From Rugamonas sp. A1-17 (lineage in GTDB: Bacteria > Pseudomonadota > Gammaproteobacteria > Burkholderiales > Burkholderiaceae_D): 38,633 nucleotides of DNA. The notes under the pieces are model-generated. The model was given only the letters and a program-made list of their open reading frames with translations, was not told the origin of the DNA and searched no databases. The translations under genes were made by a program, and so were the position numbers. The stretch covers positions 1 through 38,633 of the forward strand of contig JAJLPB010000026.1 in the NCBI GenBank assembly GCA_025548565.1, given 5' to 3'. Below are positions 24,044-31,761 of the stretch, one piece after another. Positions within the stretch are counted from its first letter, which is position 1, and every line of letters starts with the position of its first letter.

Positions 24044-25030
24044 ATGGAAACCGCCCGATTATCCCCCGCCGCCGCGCGCGCCACGCCGTCGCTGCGCCAC
24101 CTGCCCGTCAGCCTGTTCGGCTCCGTGATGAGCGTGGCCGGCCTGGCGCTGGCCTGGCGCCTGGCCGGCAAGACCTACGGCACCGGCGCCGCGGTGTCGA
24201 ACGCGCTCGGCATCGCCGCGCTGGCGCTGTTCGCGGTGCTGGCGCTGTGCTACCTGGCCAAGCTGCTGCGCCATCCCGGGCTGGTCAAACAGGAATTCGC
24301 GCACCCGGTGATCGGCAGCTTCTTCGGCACCGTCGGCATCAGCGTGCTGCTGCTGTCGAGCGTGATCGGCGGCTACAGCGCGGCGGCCCAGCTGGTGGTG
24401 TGGAGCGTCGGCACGCTGGCCACGCTGGCGCTGAGCGTGGTCATGATCTCCCGCCTGCTCAACGGCAACGCCGTGCCGGCCAGCGTGGTGCCGGCCTGGC
24501 TGATCGCCGGCGTCGGCAGCCTCGACATCGTGGTGACGGGCGGCGCGCTGACGGCCGGCTGGACGCACGAGGTGAACCTGCTGGCGGCCGCCATCGGCGG
24601 CGTCAGCGCGCTGGTGTTCTTCGTGCTGATCTTCTCGCGGCTGGTGCACCAGGCGCCGCTGGGCGCGGCCATGCGGCCGTCCAAGATGATCCTGGTGGCG
24701 CCGTTCGCGGTCGGCTTCATCGCCTACGTCAACCTGGTGCACCGGGTGGACATGTTCGCGGCGCTGCTGTTCTATTTCGCGCTGTTCCTGTTCGTGATCG
24801 TCGCGTACCGGCTGGCCGTGCAACCGGCGCCGTTCTCGCCCGCGTGGTGGGCGATCGGCTTCCCGCTGGCGGCGCTGTCCAACGCCGCGCTGATGTACGC
24901 CGGCGCGGTCGGCGGCGCCGGGCTGCAATGGATCGCCACGCTCCTGCTGTGGCTGCTGACGGCAGCCGTGCTGGTGCTGGCCGTGCGCACGCTGTGGGGC
25001 CTGGCCGCCGGCCGCCTGCTGACCGCCTGA
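24044..25030 (+). CDS. SLAC1/TehA-family anion channel-like membrane protein
   Basis: The 328-residue product has about ten hydrophobic segments in the pattern of the SLAC1/TehA (tellurite-resistance/dicarboxylate transporter) family. It begins after LRHLPVSLFGSVMSVAGLAL, which matches the family's opening 'P..F....G..GLA..W', and contains FGTVGISVLLLSS and MRPSKMILVAPFAVGFIAY. Such proteins conduct anions or exchange small acids. GGAG five bases before 24044 favours that ATG over 24041. The DUF2783 gene follows 11 bp later, so they are likely an operon. Confidence 0.87.
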   Translation: METARLSPAAARATPSLRHLPVSLFGSVMSVAGLALAWRLAGKTYGTGAAVSNALGIAALALFAVLALCYLAKLLRHPGLVKQEFAHPVIGSFFGTVGISVLLLSSVIGGYSAAAQLVVWSVGTLATLALSVVMISRLLNGNAVPASVVPAWLIAGVGSLDIVVTGGALTAGWTHEVNLLAAAIGGVSALVFFVLIFSRLVHQAPLGAAMRPSKMILVAPFAVGFIAYVNLVHRVDMFAALLFYFALFLFVIVAYRLAVQPAPFSPAWWAIGFPLAALSNAALMYAGAVGGAGLQWIATLLLWLLTAAVLVLAVRTLWGLAAGRLLTA

Positions 25031-25041
25031 GAGGAGCCGAT

Positions 25042-25257
25042 ATGGACCTGCCACTGAGGCTCGGCCAGAACCTGGACGACTACGACGATTTCTACGACAT
25101 GCTCAGCGATTCGCGCCAGGACCTGGACGCGCAGCAAAGCCGGATGCTGAGCGATCAGTTGATCCTGCTGCTGTCCAATCACATCGGCGACCTGGCGGTG
25201 CTGCGGCAGGCGTTCGCGCTGGCGCGCGTCCACGTCGAGCGCACGCTGCCGCGTTGA
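25042..25257 (+). CDS. DUF2783-like small protein
   Basis: The 71-residue protein reads LGQNLDDYDDFYDMLSDSRQ near the start and LILLLSNHIGDLAVLRQAF later, matching the conserved blocks of DUF2783. GAGGAG sits six bases upstream of the ATG. No function is known. The short gap to the channel gene suggests co-transcription. Confidence 0.8.
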   Translation: MDLPLRLGQNLDDYDDFYDMLSDSRQDLDAQQSRMLSDQLILLLSNHIGDLAVLRQAFALARVHVERTLPR

Positions 25258-25267
25258 AGCGCCGCAG

Positions 25268-25387
25268 TCAGTCGCGCCGCTTGTAGCGGACGTGCAGCGC
25301 GTACGGCAGGCCGATCAGGACCGCCAGCCATGGGAACCGGACGATGATGTGGGCGCAGGCCACCACGAACAGGCAACCCGCCGCCAT
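25268..25387 (-). pseudogene. Out-of-frame membrane tail of the adjacent hypothetical gene
   Basis: In a frame different from the 25315-26196 gene, the minus strand reads CQRAIAMAAGCLFVVACAHI then IVRFPWLAVLIGLPYALHVR and a basic end (YKRRD) before a stop at 25268. This is a clean transmembrane hairpin, while the frame of the upstream gene over the same bases gives a nonsense-like Arg/Ser/Trp tail. Removing two bases near 25408-25414 would join them. It could also be a separate 39-residue membrane protein, from the ATG at 25387. Confidence 0.5.
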
Positions 25388-26196
25388 CGCGATGGCGCGT
25401 TGGCACAGCGCAGCTCCGCCTCGATGATCCAGCTGTCGAGGCGACGTCCCCAGTTTTCCAGCGCCACGGCGTCGGCCTCGCCCATGTGCCGGAAGGCGCT
25501 GTTTTCGTTCTTCGGATTCATCTCGTTGGATAACTTCGCCTGTTCCGCATACAGCGTCGCCAGCAGATGGTGCGCGGGCGCGGCCGCCGCGGACCTGGCG
25601 AACAGCGGCAGCTTCTCCCAGGATTCCGGCTCCCCGCCAGGCAGGAACAGCGGCCCCGCCGGCACCAGGCTGGACGGCACGCGGATGTCGAGATCGGCCG
25701 AGATGGCGGCCGCCAGCTGCTTCCAGTTGGTGTCGGCCACCTCAAGCGTACCCGGGCGCTCGGCGACCCGCCAATAGCTATCGAGCTCGCCGCCCCAGTA
25801 CGTCGCGTCGGGGAACGCCGGGTAGTGGCCATCGTCGGGCAGCAGCGGATGCTCGTGCCACGCGGCGCGCTCCTCGCCCACGATCCAGATCTCGTGGCGG
25901 TCGGCGAAATGCACCGCCACGGCGTACGCGCCGCCGCGCGTGGCGCGCTCCGCATCGAGCCCGAATTCGGCGGGCAGGTGCAACGACAGCCGCAGCGCGC
26001 CGGACTGCCGCAGGATGCCCAGCCACCAGGTGAAGTCGTCGGCCAGCAGGGCGTTGCCGTCCGGCGCGCGGAACTGCAGGCGGGCGCCGAAGAAGATGCC
26101 GTGGCGGTACCAGTCCTCCAGCTCCGCGTGGCCGCGCAGGAACCGCGTGCCGTAGCTGACCAGCGCCATCTGGCGCGCTATCGATGTGTGCCGCAA
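25315..26196 (-). CDS. Hypothetical protein, probably frameshifted at its C terminus
   Basis: The product is 293 residues from a TTG start at 26196, chosen because AGGAG lies seven bases before it; ATGs at 26220 and 26232 precede the ribosome site, and an ATG at 26166 region (MALVSYGTRFLRG) is the alternative. The protein is Trp- and aromatic-rich (ELEDWYRHGIFFGARLQF, DDFTWWLGILRQSG, YWGGELDSYW), without signal peptide or known domain. The last 30 residues (from ANAPSRWRR on) look like a wrong frame, see the entry at 25268. I do not recognise the family. Confidence 0.6.
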   Translation of the reverse strand: MRHTSIARQMALVSYGTRFLRGHAELEDWYRHGIFFGARLQFRAPDGNALLADDFTWWLGILRQSGALRLSLHLPAEFGLDAERATRGGAYAVAVHFADRHEIWIVGEERAAWHEHPLLPDDGHYPAFPDATYWGGELDSYWRVAERPGTLEVADTNWKQLAAAISADLDIRVPSSLVPAGPLFLPGGEPESWEKLPLFARSAAAAPAHHLLATLYAEQAKLSNEMNPKNENSAFRHMGEADAVALENWGRRLDSWIIEAELRCANAPSRWRRVACSWWPAPTSSSGSHGWRS

Positions 26197-26297
26197 ACGT
26201 CCTCTCCTGGTTGTATGCATCGGACCAGGCATGCGTCACGATTGCAATCAGCTCTCATTGTACAGATCGCGCCCTCCGCCCCGAAAACAAGCAAGCG

Positions 26298-26332
26298 TAT
26301 AATACGCATCACACACCCACATTCCTGATGCG
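26298..26332 (+). promoter_or_regulatory. Promoter and operator of ccdAB
   Basis: A perfect -10 (TATAAT) is at 26298-26303; the -35 is weak. Just downstream, CGCATCA (26305-26311) and TGATGCG (26326-26332) form a 7-bp inverted repeat ending 12 bases before the ccdA start. The placement fits CcdA-CcdB autorepression. Confidence 0.6.
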
Positions 26333-26344
26333 CATTGGATCATC

Positions 26345-26596
26345 ATGAAACCCTCCACGGCTCCACTCAAGCTGCCTGCAAAAAAATCCACCAACATTAC
26401 GCTATCGATGGATGTCTACCAAGCTGCGAAGAGCCTTGGCATTAACATCTCACAGGTGTGCGAGCAACGCTTACGCGAAGAAATTCAAGCACGTAAAGAG
26501 CTGCAATGGAATGAAGAGCATGCCGGTTTTTTGATGGCCTACAACCGGGGGATGGAGGAGGAAGGTCTGGCGCTTGAAGAGTGGCGGTCTTTCTGA
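26345..26596 (+). CDS. ccdA: CcdA-family antitoxin
   Basis: The 83-residue protein has a ribbon-helix-helix N-terminal half (STNITLSMDVYQAAKSLGIN, then ISQVCEQRLREEI) and an acidic, flexible C-terminal half (WNEEHAGFLMAYNRGMEEEG) ending EEWRSF, as in CcdA. CcdA neutralises CcdB and represses the operon. Its stop overlaps the ccdB start (TGATG). Base composition is lower in GC than the flanking genes, which fits horizontal acquisition. Confidence 0.9.
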   Translation: MKPSTAPLKLPAKKSTNITLSMDVYQAAKSLGINISQVCEQRLREEIQARKELQWNEEHAGFLMAYNRGMEEEGLALEEWRSF

Positions 26597-26913
26597 TGAG
26601 CCGCTTTGACATTTTCGCCAATCCAGGTAAGAACCGCCGCAACATCCCTTACCTCGTCGATGTGCAAAGTAATGTGATCAGCGGCCTGGCGACGAGAATA
26701 GTGGTCCCCCTCCGCCCCTTGTCGGCGTTTTCATCGGTGACGCCGCCGCCAGATCTCTTTCCCATCATCGCGGTCCATGGTGCGGAGTACGTCATGGATA
26801 CCCCGCAACCAGGCTCCATCCCGTTAAGCGAACTCAAAGTCAACGTCGCATCGGCGCGCGCGCATCAACTTGATATTCAAAGCGCCCTGGACCGACTTTT
26901 TGGGGCCTACTGA
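26596..26913 (+). CDS. ccdB: CcdB-family gyrase toxin
   Basis: The 105-residue protein begins MSRFDIFANPGKNRRNIPYL and has the conserved VDVQSNVI and VVPLRP blocks of CcdB, then YVMDTPQPGSIP. CcdB poisons DNA gyrase. The start at 26596 overlaps the ccdA stop. The last residues are RLFGAY; aligned with F-plasmid CcdB (LMFWGI) the Trp-Gly-Ile needed for toxicity there is not conserved, so activity is uncertain. Confidence 0.88.
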   Translation: MSRFDIFANPGKNRRNIPYLVDVQSNVISGLATRIVVPLRPLSAFSSVTPPPDLFPIIAVHGAEYVMDTPQPGSIPLSELKVNVASARAHQLDIQSALDRLFGAY

Positions 26914-27000
26914 GTAGTGGCAACCATAGGCCCCAGAATGGCAAACGCGCCCCCGCGCACCTGCCAGCATCTGCCGATGCCCCATTGAGCGAAGACCCGC

Positions 27001-27215
27001 GTGGGACAATTGTGGATTCCAACGTGCATGGTATGTAATTTGGCCCGCATCGCGCAAGACCCCGAATATATCAGCCTACTACGATGGGCTCTCTCGCTTT
27101 ACCGAAAAGTTCTGCGCGTGGACAAAGCCGGAGCGTACAGGACTCTACTTGAATCTTTTGATGGCTTAGGCGCGTCTGAAGCGTGGCCGGTTGACGCGAC
27201 CTCGTTAGATTTCGG
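27001..27215 (+). pseudogene. 5' part of a small gene split by the IS256-family element (HEPN-like)
   Basis: The frame opens after a stop at 26986-26988; possible starts are GTG 27001 or ATG 27031. It reads CMVCNLARIAQDPEYISLLR and so on up to LDFG, then enters the insertion sequence. The last eight bases (GATTTCGG, 27208-27215) are the target duplication. Removing the element and one copy joins this frame exactly to the frame at 28595. Its first 85 bases after ccdB (26914-27000) show no gene. The beginning may itself be truncated because no good ribosome site is visible. Confidence 0.6.
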
Positions 27216-28594
27216 GATTGTGTCCCCAGGCGTGGTGTATGAGATGTGATTCTCAAGGGGCTGGGTCCCCGATCAGTTAATCACGGCGGAGAGCCGTGCG
27301 GTCTGATTGTCGCTCAAGCTTTGCAATCCTTCAAGCTGCATGTAGCGTCGCTGCAGCGACCACTCGTCGTTTTGCTCGAGCATCATGGCGCCGACGAGGC
27401 GGATGATGGCTTTGTCGTTGGGGAATATGCCTACCACGTTGGTGCGCCGCTTGACCTCCGCGTTGAGTCGCTCAAGCGGATTGGTGCTGTGAATCTGAGT
27501 ACGGTGGGCGCGTGGGAAACTCATGAAGGCCAGCACTTCATTTTCCGCAGCATCCATCATGTCGGCCAGCTTTGGAAATTTCGGCCTGAGCTGGTCTGCT
27601 ACCGCGCGCCACTGTGCGCTGGCCGCTTCTGCGCTCTCCTGCACGAAAATGGTATTAATCATGGCCAGCACGGCTTGGCGCTGGCCATGGGCCAGGGCGT
27701 TGCGGATGAAGTGCACCCGGCAGCGCTGCCAAGTGGTCTTGAATACCTTGCTGGCAGCAGCCTTGAGGCCCTCATGGGCGTCTGAGATGACGAGTTTGAC
27801 GCCGCGTAGGCCACGGCGGCTTAAGCCGCGCAAAAACTCGCTCCAAAATGTCTCTGCTTCTGACGGTCCGGTGGCCACGCCCAGGATCTCCCGCACGCCA
27901 TCGGTGTTGACTGCGACAGCGATTATCACAGCCGTCGACACCACTCGTCCGGCCTCGCGGGATTTGACGTAGGTGGCATCAATCCACAAGTAGGGCCAGT
28001 CACCTTCGATTGGGCGGTTGAGGAAAGCGTGAACGCGTTCATCAATTTCTTCGCACAGGCGAGAGACTTGGCTCTTAGAGACGCCGGTCATGCCCATCGC
28101 CTTGACCAGTTCATCGACTGAACGAGTGGAAATCCCTTGGATGTACGCTTCTTGGATAACCGCCGTTAGCGCCTTCTCGGCGGTGCGGCGAGGCTCCAGA
28201 AAACCCGGGAAATAGCTGCCGCTGCGCAGCTTTGGAATCTTGAGATCAAGCTTACCGGCGCGCGTTTCATAAGCCCGGTCGCGGTAGCCGTTGCGGCTGT
28301 TGATCCGTTCCTCGCTGCGCTCGCCGTACGCAGCCTGGCAAAGCGATTCAACATCCATTTCCATCAGCCTTTGTAGCGCGTGCTGCAGCGTCTGGCGGAT
28401 GAAATCCGCATCTGCCCCCTTTTCGGCGAGCTCGGATAATGCGATAGTGGCGTTGGTCATTGTGTTTTCCTTTGGTTGAGTTGAGTCTTCGCAAACCCAA
28501 ATTTACCTCAAGAATCACAATGGCCGCCCTCAAGCGGCCTTCCTAAACGCCGGTCCCGGCGCAGTCTTCATACACCACGTCGTGGGACACAATC
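27216..28594. mobile_element. Complete IS256-family insertion sequence
   Basis: The element is 1379 bp. Its ends are 27-bp imperfect inverted repeats (24 of 27 match) beginning GATTGTGTCCC and ending GTGGTGTATGA, and it is flanked by an 8-bp target duplication GATTTCGG at 27208-27215 and 28595-28602. An 8-bp duplication is usual for IS256. One intact transposase gene lies inside. Perfect duplication and an intact transposase suggest a fairly recent insertion. Confidence 0.95.
27273..28460 (-). CDS. IS256-family transposase (mutator type)
   Basis: The 395-residue protein is full length. The catalytic triad is in place: Asp161 in YLWIDATYVKSREAG, Asp227 in LVISDAHEGLKAA, and Glu335 in NPLERLNAEVKRRTNVVGIF. 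The conserved CRVHFIRN block (247-254) lies between. The N-terminal NGYRDRAYETRAGKLDLKIP and FLEPRRTAEKAL blocks are those of the family. It moves the surrounding element by DDE chemistry. Confidence 0.97.
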   Translation of the reverse strand: MTNATIALSELAEKGADADFIRQTLQHALQRLMEMDVESLCQAAYGERSEERINSRNGYRDRAYETRAGKLDLKIPKLRSGSYFPGFLEPRRTAEKALTAVIQEAYIQGISTRSVDELVKAMGMTGVSKSQVSRLCEEIDERVHAFLNRPIEGDWPYLWIDATYVKSREAGRVVSTAVIIAVAVNTDGVREILGVATGPSEAETFWSEFLRGLSRRGLRGVKLVISDAHEGLKAAASKVFKTTWQRCRVHFIRNALAHGQRQAVLAMINTIFVQESAEAASAQWRAVADQLRPKFPKLADMMDAAENEVLAFMSFPRAHRTQIHSTNPLERLNAEVKRRTNVVGIFPNDKAIIRLVGAMMLEQNDEWSLQRRYMQLEGLQSLSDNQTARLSAVIN

Positions 28595-28915
28595 GATTTC
28601 GGTACGTTGGTGCGCGGATTCCCCGAATCTCATAAGACTATTGCAGCTCTACTTCTTAGAGATCCAGACATCAACTTAACCGTAAATCAATGGCGCAATA
28701 TTTCCGCTCACAAATCCTATCGGCTGGTAGGCCCGAAAACTGTACAAGTAACATTCGGCAAAGGAACTCCGCAGTCACGACAATTCGGGATAAATCGACT
28801 TCGTGCTGTATGTCGTTGGCTTCAAAAGGCCCATCACGCATTGCGGCTGGCGAACACAATCATCTTCATCGAACATGCGGCGGGAATCTTAGCATTAGGC
28901 CCCCCCAAAGCTTGA
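28595..28915 (+). pseudogene. 3' part of the IS-split gene, with a HEPN-like RxxxxH motif
   Basis: After the second GATTTCGG copy the frame continues TLVRGFPESHKTIAALLLRD and reaches NQWRNISAHKSYRLVG, then a Thr/Gly beta-like stretch and a helical end, stopping at 28915. Joined to the 5' part the protein would be 175 residues. RNISAH fits the R-[N]-x3-H active-site motif of HEPN RNases, which occur as toxins and in anti-phage systems; the position next to ccdAB fits. The HEPN reading rests on one motif and is tentative. It lies in the low-GC segment, which ends right after this stop. Confidence 0.6.
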
Positions 28916-28992
28916 GCACCGTCGAGCATTTGCATCTGCTCGGCGATGATGTCGGTCGCGCGGGCGGCGCGCATACGGGCGCCCTTGACGGT

Positions 28993-29715
28993 TCACGGCC
29001 CGCCCGACCTCTGCTGGATCTCCTTGTCCAGCCGGCGCAGGATGTCGTCGCTGACATCCTTGCTGCACATGATGTGGCGCCGCTCGCCTCCGGGCACATC
29101 GGTCAGGTGCAGCACCCGCAGGCCCTTGTCGCGCAGCGTGGGAAGCTGGAGCAGATAATCGGCCTCCTCCGAGGCCAGGAACATCAGGTCGGCCCGGTGC
29201 GCGCCGATCATCGCCACCATCGCCACGCTCTCGGCGGTGGTGGCGCTCCGGATCGGCCGGGCCTCGGCCAGCGCGGCGTCGACATAGCCGCCATAGGAAT
29301 ACTTCTCCTTCACCAGCACCACCACGCCCGGCATCGCGACCAGTTGCCGCAGCGTCGACGCGTCGCGCAACGCGAAGTCGTCGCGCACCACCGCCACCAG
29401 CGGCAGGTCGCGGTAGATCGGCAGCGTGAACCTGGCGTAGCGCTCGCGCTCGGCGTTCCTGAACCAGCCGACCGCGCAGCGCTGGCCGCCCATCTGCAGC
29501 AGCGCCAGCTGACGGTTGCTGGGCATGCGCATCCAGCGCGCCGGCACGCCGGCGTCGGCAAACGCCGCGGCCGCCGGGTCCGCCGTCAGGCCGTGCACGC
29601 CGCCGTCCGGCGCGCTCATCAGGTACGGCGGGCGTTCGTTGTAGTACAGGACGATGGCGTCCTGCGCCCGGCACGCCGGCGCCAGCAACAGCCACAGGAG
29701 CAGGACGCGCAACAT
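28993..29715 (-). CDS. Periplasmic solute-binding protein (SBP_bac_3-like), second tandem copy
   Basis: The 240-residue product has a signal peptide (MLRVLLLWLLLAPACRAQ, cleavage near residue 18) and begins IVLYYNERPPYLMSAPDGGV. It keeps the same blocks as the preceding gene: PSNRQLALLQ, CAVGWFRNAERERYARFT, LPIYRD, and MCSKDVSDDILRRLDKEI. Cys in CAVGW and MCSK are conserved in both copies and may form a disulfide. It ends 7 bp after its paralogue. The ligand is unknown and no permease lies beside it. Confidence 0.85.
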   Translation of the reverse strand: MLRVLLLWLLLAPACRAQDAIVLYYNERPPYLMSAPDGGVHGLTADPAAAAFADAGVPARWMRMPSNRQLALLQMGGQRCAVGWFRNAERERYARFTLPIYRDLPLVAVVRDDFALRDASTLRQLVAMPGVVVLVKEKYSYGGYVDAALAEARPIRSATTAESVAMVAMIGAHRADLMFLASEEADYLLQLPTLRDKGLRVLHLTDVPGGERRHIMCSKDVSDDILRRLDKEIQQRSGGP

Positions 29716-29722
29716 GGCGCCG

Positions 29723-30463
29723 CTATTTTTTGCTCTTCTTCGCGCCGATCGCCTTGTTCAGCTTGCCGATGACGTCATCGGAAACGTCCTTGCTGCACAT
29801 GATGTAGCGGTCGTCGCCGGCGGGCACGTCCGGCATCCTGATTTGCTTGAAGTTGCCCGCCCCGATGCCGGACTGCTCCACCAGATAGCTGGCCTCCTCC
29901 TCGGACGCGAACATGAAGTCGACCGAATTGGCGTTCACCAGTTGCAGCATCTGGGTCGACGTGCCGTTCGACTTGGTTTGCGCGGCCTTCACCTTGTCCA
30001 GCGCGGCGTCGATGTACGGGCCGTAGGTGAAATTCTCCTTGACCAGCACGCGCACGCCCTTGGTCGCCAGGATCTCGCCGAGCTTGGCATGCTCGGCCGT
30101 GGCGAACTTGGGATTGGCGATGATCACCGTCGGCTTGTCGCGATAAATCGGCTTGGTGAATTTGGCGAACTGCTCGCGCTCGGCCGTCTTGTACCAGCCG
30201 ATCGCGCAATTCGGGCCGCCCTCCTTGATCACCACCAGTTGCCGGTTGGGCGGCACCTTGCTCCACGCGACCTCGATGCCGGCGGCGTGGAAGGCCTCGG
30301 CAGCGGGCGTGCCGGTCAGGCCGCTCGCCGAGCCGTCGGCGCCGGCCACCAGGTAGGGCGGGCGCTCGTTGAAACTCAGGGTGATCTTGTCGTCGGCCAT
30401 GGCCAGCGCCGGCGCCAGCATGGCCAGGCAGGCGGACAGGCGGCGGAAGGAATGGTGTCTCAT
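29723..30463 (-). CDS. Periplasmic solute-binding protein (SBP_bac_3-like), first tandem copy
   Basis: The 246-residue product has a signal peptide (cleavage near ALAMADD, residue 22) and reads ITLSFNERPPYLVAGADGSA, PPNRQLVVIKEGG, CAIGWYKTAEREQFAKFTKP and, near the end, MCSKDVSDDVIGKLNKAI. It is a clear paralogue of the gene at 28993, so the pair arose by duplication. It starts 12 bp after the porin gene stop, so porin and both binding proteins are probably one operon. Binding of small polar solutes, such as amino acids, is typical of the family. Confidence 0.87.
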   Translation of the reverse strand: MRHHSFRRLSACLAMLAPALAMADDKITLSFNERPPYLVAGADGSASGLTGTPAAEAFHAAGIEVAWSKVPPNRQLVVIKEGGPNCAIGWYKTAEREQFAKFTKPIYRDKPTVIIANPKFATAEHAKLGEILATKGVRVLVKENFTYGPYIDAALDKVKAAQTKSNGTSTQMLQLVNANSVDFMFASEEEASYLVEQSGIGAGNFKQIRMPDVPAGDDRYIMCSKDVSDDVIGKLNKAIGAKKSKK

Positions 30464-30475
30464 GATGGTGTCCGA

Positions 30476-31510
30476 TCAGAATTTGTGGAAGATGCCGACG
30501 CCGTAGAAATTGACCGACGCCGCGCTGGCGCGGCGCGAGGCATCCGCGTACAGGTAGGTGCGGGTCGACAAATTGTATTCGTAGCCGACACTGGTCTGCT
30601 TGGTCTTGGCGACGCCGTCGGGCGACTTCTGCCCATAGCCCGCGAGAATGGTGCCCACGCCGACGTTCCAGTTCAGGCCGGTCACCCAGGCCTTGGTGTT
30701 GGCGTTGCTTGCCATGGTATGGCTTTGATCCTGCTTCTGATACGACGCCAGCAGCTTGACGTCGGGATGCGGCTTGAGCGAGCCGGCCACCGACCACAAG
30801 GTGGTCTCGGCCGCGTTGCGTTCGTACGCCAGCATGCCGCCGACCATGCCGCCGTTATACGTGCCGGACACGGAATACGGATTCGAATCGAGCGTCGCAT
30901 TGGCCGGATACTGCGGGTTCGCCAGGCTGCCGCGGCCGACGATCGCCGGATTGCCGTTGGCCTCCTTGCTCGCGACCGTCACGTTGAGCTGGAAGCCGCC
31001 CTGCTCGGGCGAGTTGTAGAACACCGCGTTCGACCACCGGTTGGCCGACGAGCCGGCCGGGTCGAGCGGCTGGCTGTTGTAGCCCGCCACCGTCAGATCG
31101 GTCTGGAAGCCGGCGGTGCTGGGCACCCCGCGCCACGGCTCGAACGCGCTGGACGAGTCCTGCAACGCGGTCAGGCCGCGGCCGAAGCGCACGGTGCCGA
31201 AGGCGCCCTGCAGACCGACCCGGCTCTGGCCCTGGAACAGCGGCCGCGTTTTCCCCTCGATCGTGCCGATGTCCGGGTCGTAGCGTATCTCCAGCTGGAA
31301 CAAGGCCTTCAGGTCGCCGCCCAGGTCTTCGACACCCTTGAAGCCCAGCCGGTTGTTGTCGCGCCGGCCGACGGCGAGCGTCGTGTCGCTGCGCTTGCTG
31401 ACGCCGACATCGATGTTGCCGTAGACGGCGACGGAGGACTGCGCGGCGGCGTAGCCGGCGCTGAAGGCCATGAGGGAGAAGCACGCTGCGGATGCGGTCG
31501 CTTTGTTCAT
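30476..31510 (-). CDS. Outer-membrane general porin (Gram-negative trimeric porin family)
   Basis: The 344-residue product starts MNKATASAACFSLMAF, has a signal peptide (cleavage near AAAQS, residue 24), and the mature protein opens SVAVYGNIDVGVSKRS, then RLGFKGVEDLGGDLKALFQL and a C-terminal VGIFHKF ending in Phe, the usual porin signature. AGGTGA lies seven bases before the ATG. It should form a diffusion channel. It leads an operon with two solute-binding proteins, so it may admit their ligand. Confidence 0.92.
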   Translation of the reverse strand: MNKATASAACFSLMAFSAGYAAAQSSVAVYGNIDVGVSKRSDTTLAVGRRDNNRLGFKGVEDLGGDLKALFQLEIRYDPDIGTIEGKTRPLFQGQSRVGLQGAFGTVRFGRGLTALQDSSSAFEPWRGVPSTAGFQTDLTVAGYNSQPLDPAGSSANRWSNAVFYNSPEQGGFQLNVTVASKEANGNPAIVGRGSLANPQYPANATLDSNPYSVSGTYNGGMVGGMLAYERNAAETTLWSVAGSLKPHPDVKLLASYQKQDQSHTMASNANTKAWVTGLNWNVGVGTILAGYGQKSPDGVAKTKQTSVGYEYNLSTRTYLYADASRRASAASVNFYGVGIFHKF

Positions 31511-31761
31511 ATCGTATCTCACCTGTGAGTGATGGTTGCGAGGGCTGCAATCGCCACGCCATCGACGTGGCGGTATGAGTGTCGCTTCCGGCGTGCTGGC
31601 CGCCATGGAAGTGGGTTCAGCATAAAACGGCGGTTAAAAATTCTGGGAATATTTCGTTCTGCTGAGCATTATTTTTGGGAAATAAGCTGTCTTGTGTGTC
31701 GTTGAAGACACGAACCGAGGTGCAAGATTTATCAATCCGCAACGAGGTATTTGAGGAGCAC

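Noticed and set aside
27246..27785. Open frame on the plus strand inside the IS element
   Set aside because: It is antisense to the intact transposase gene and shows no domain.
28916..28992. Possible truncated GC-rich coding remnant on the minus strand (ARATDIIAEQMQ-like)
   Set aside because: It reads like normal GC-rich coding sequence and might be a gene cut at the edge of the low-GC block, but fewer than 30 residues remain and no family is recognisable.
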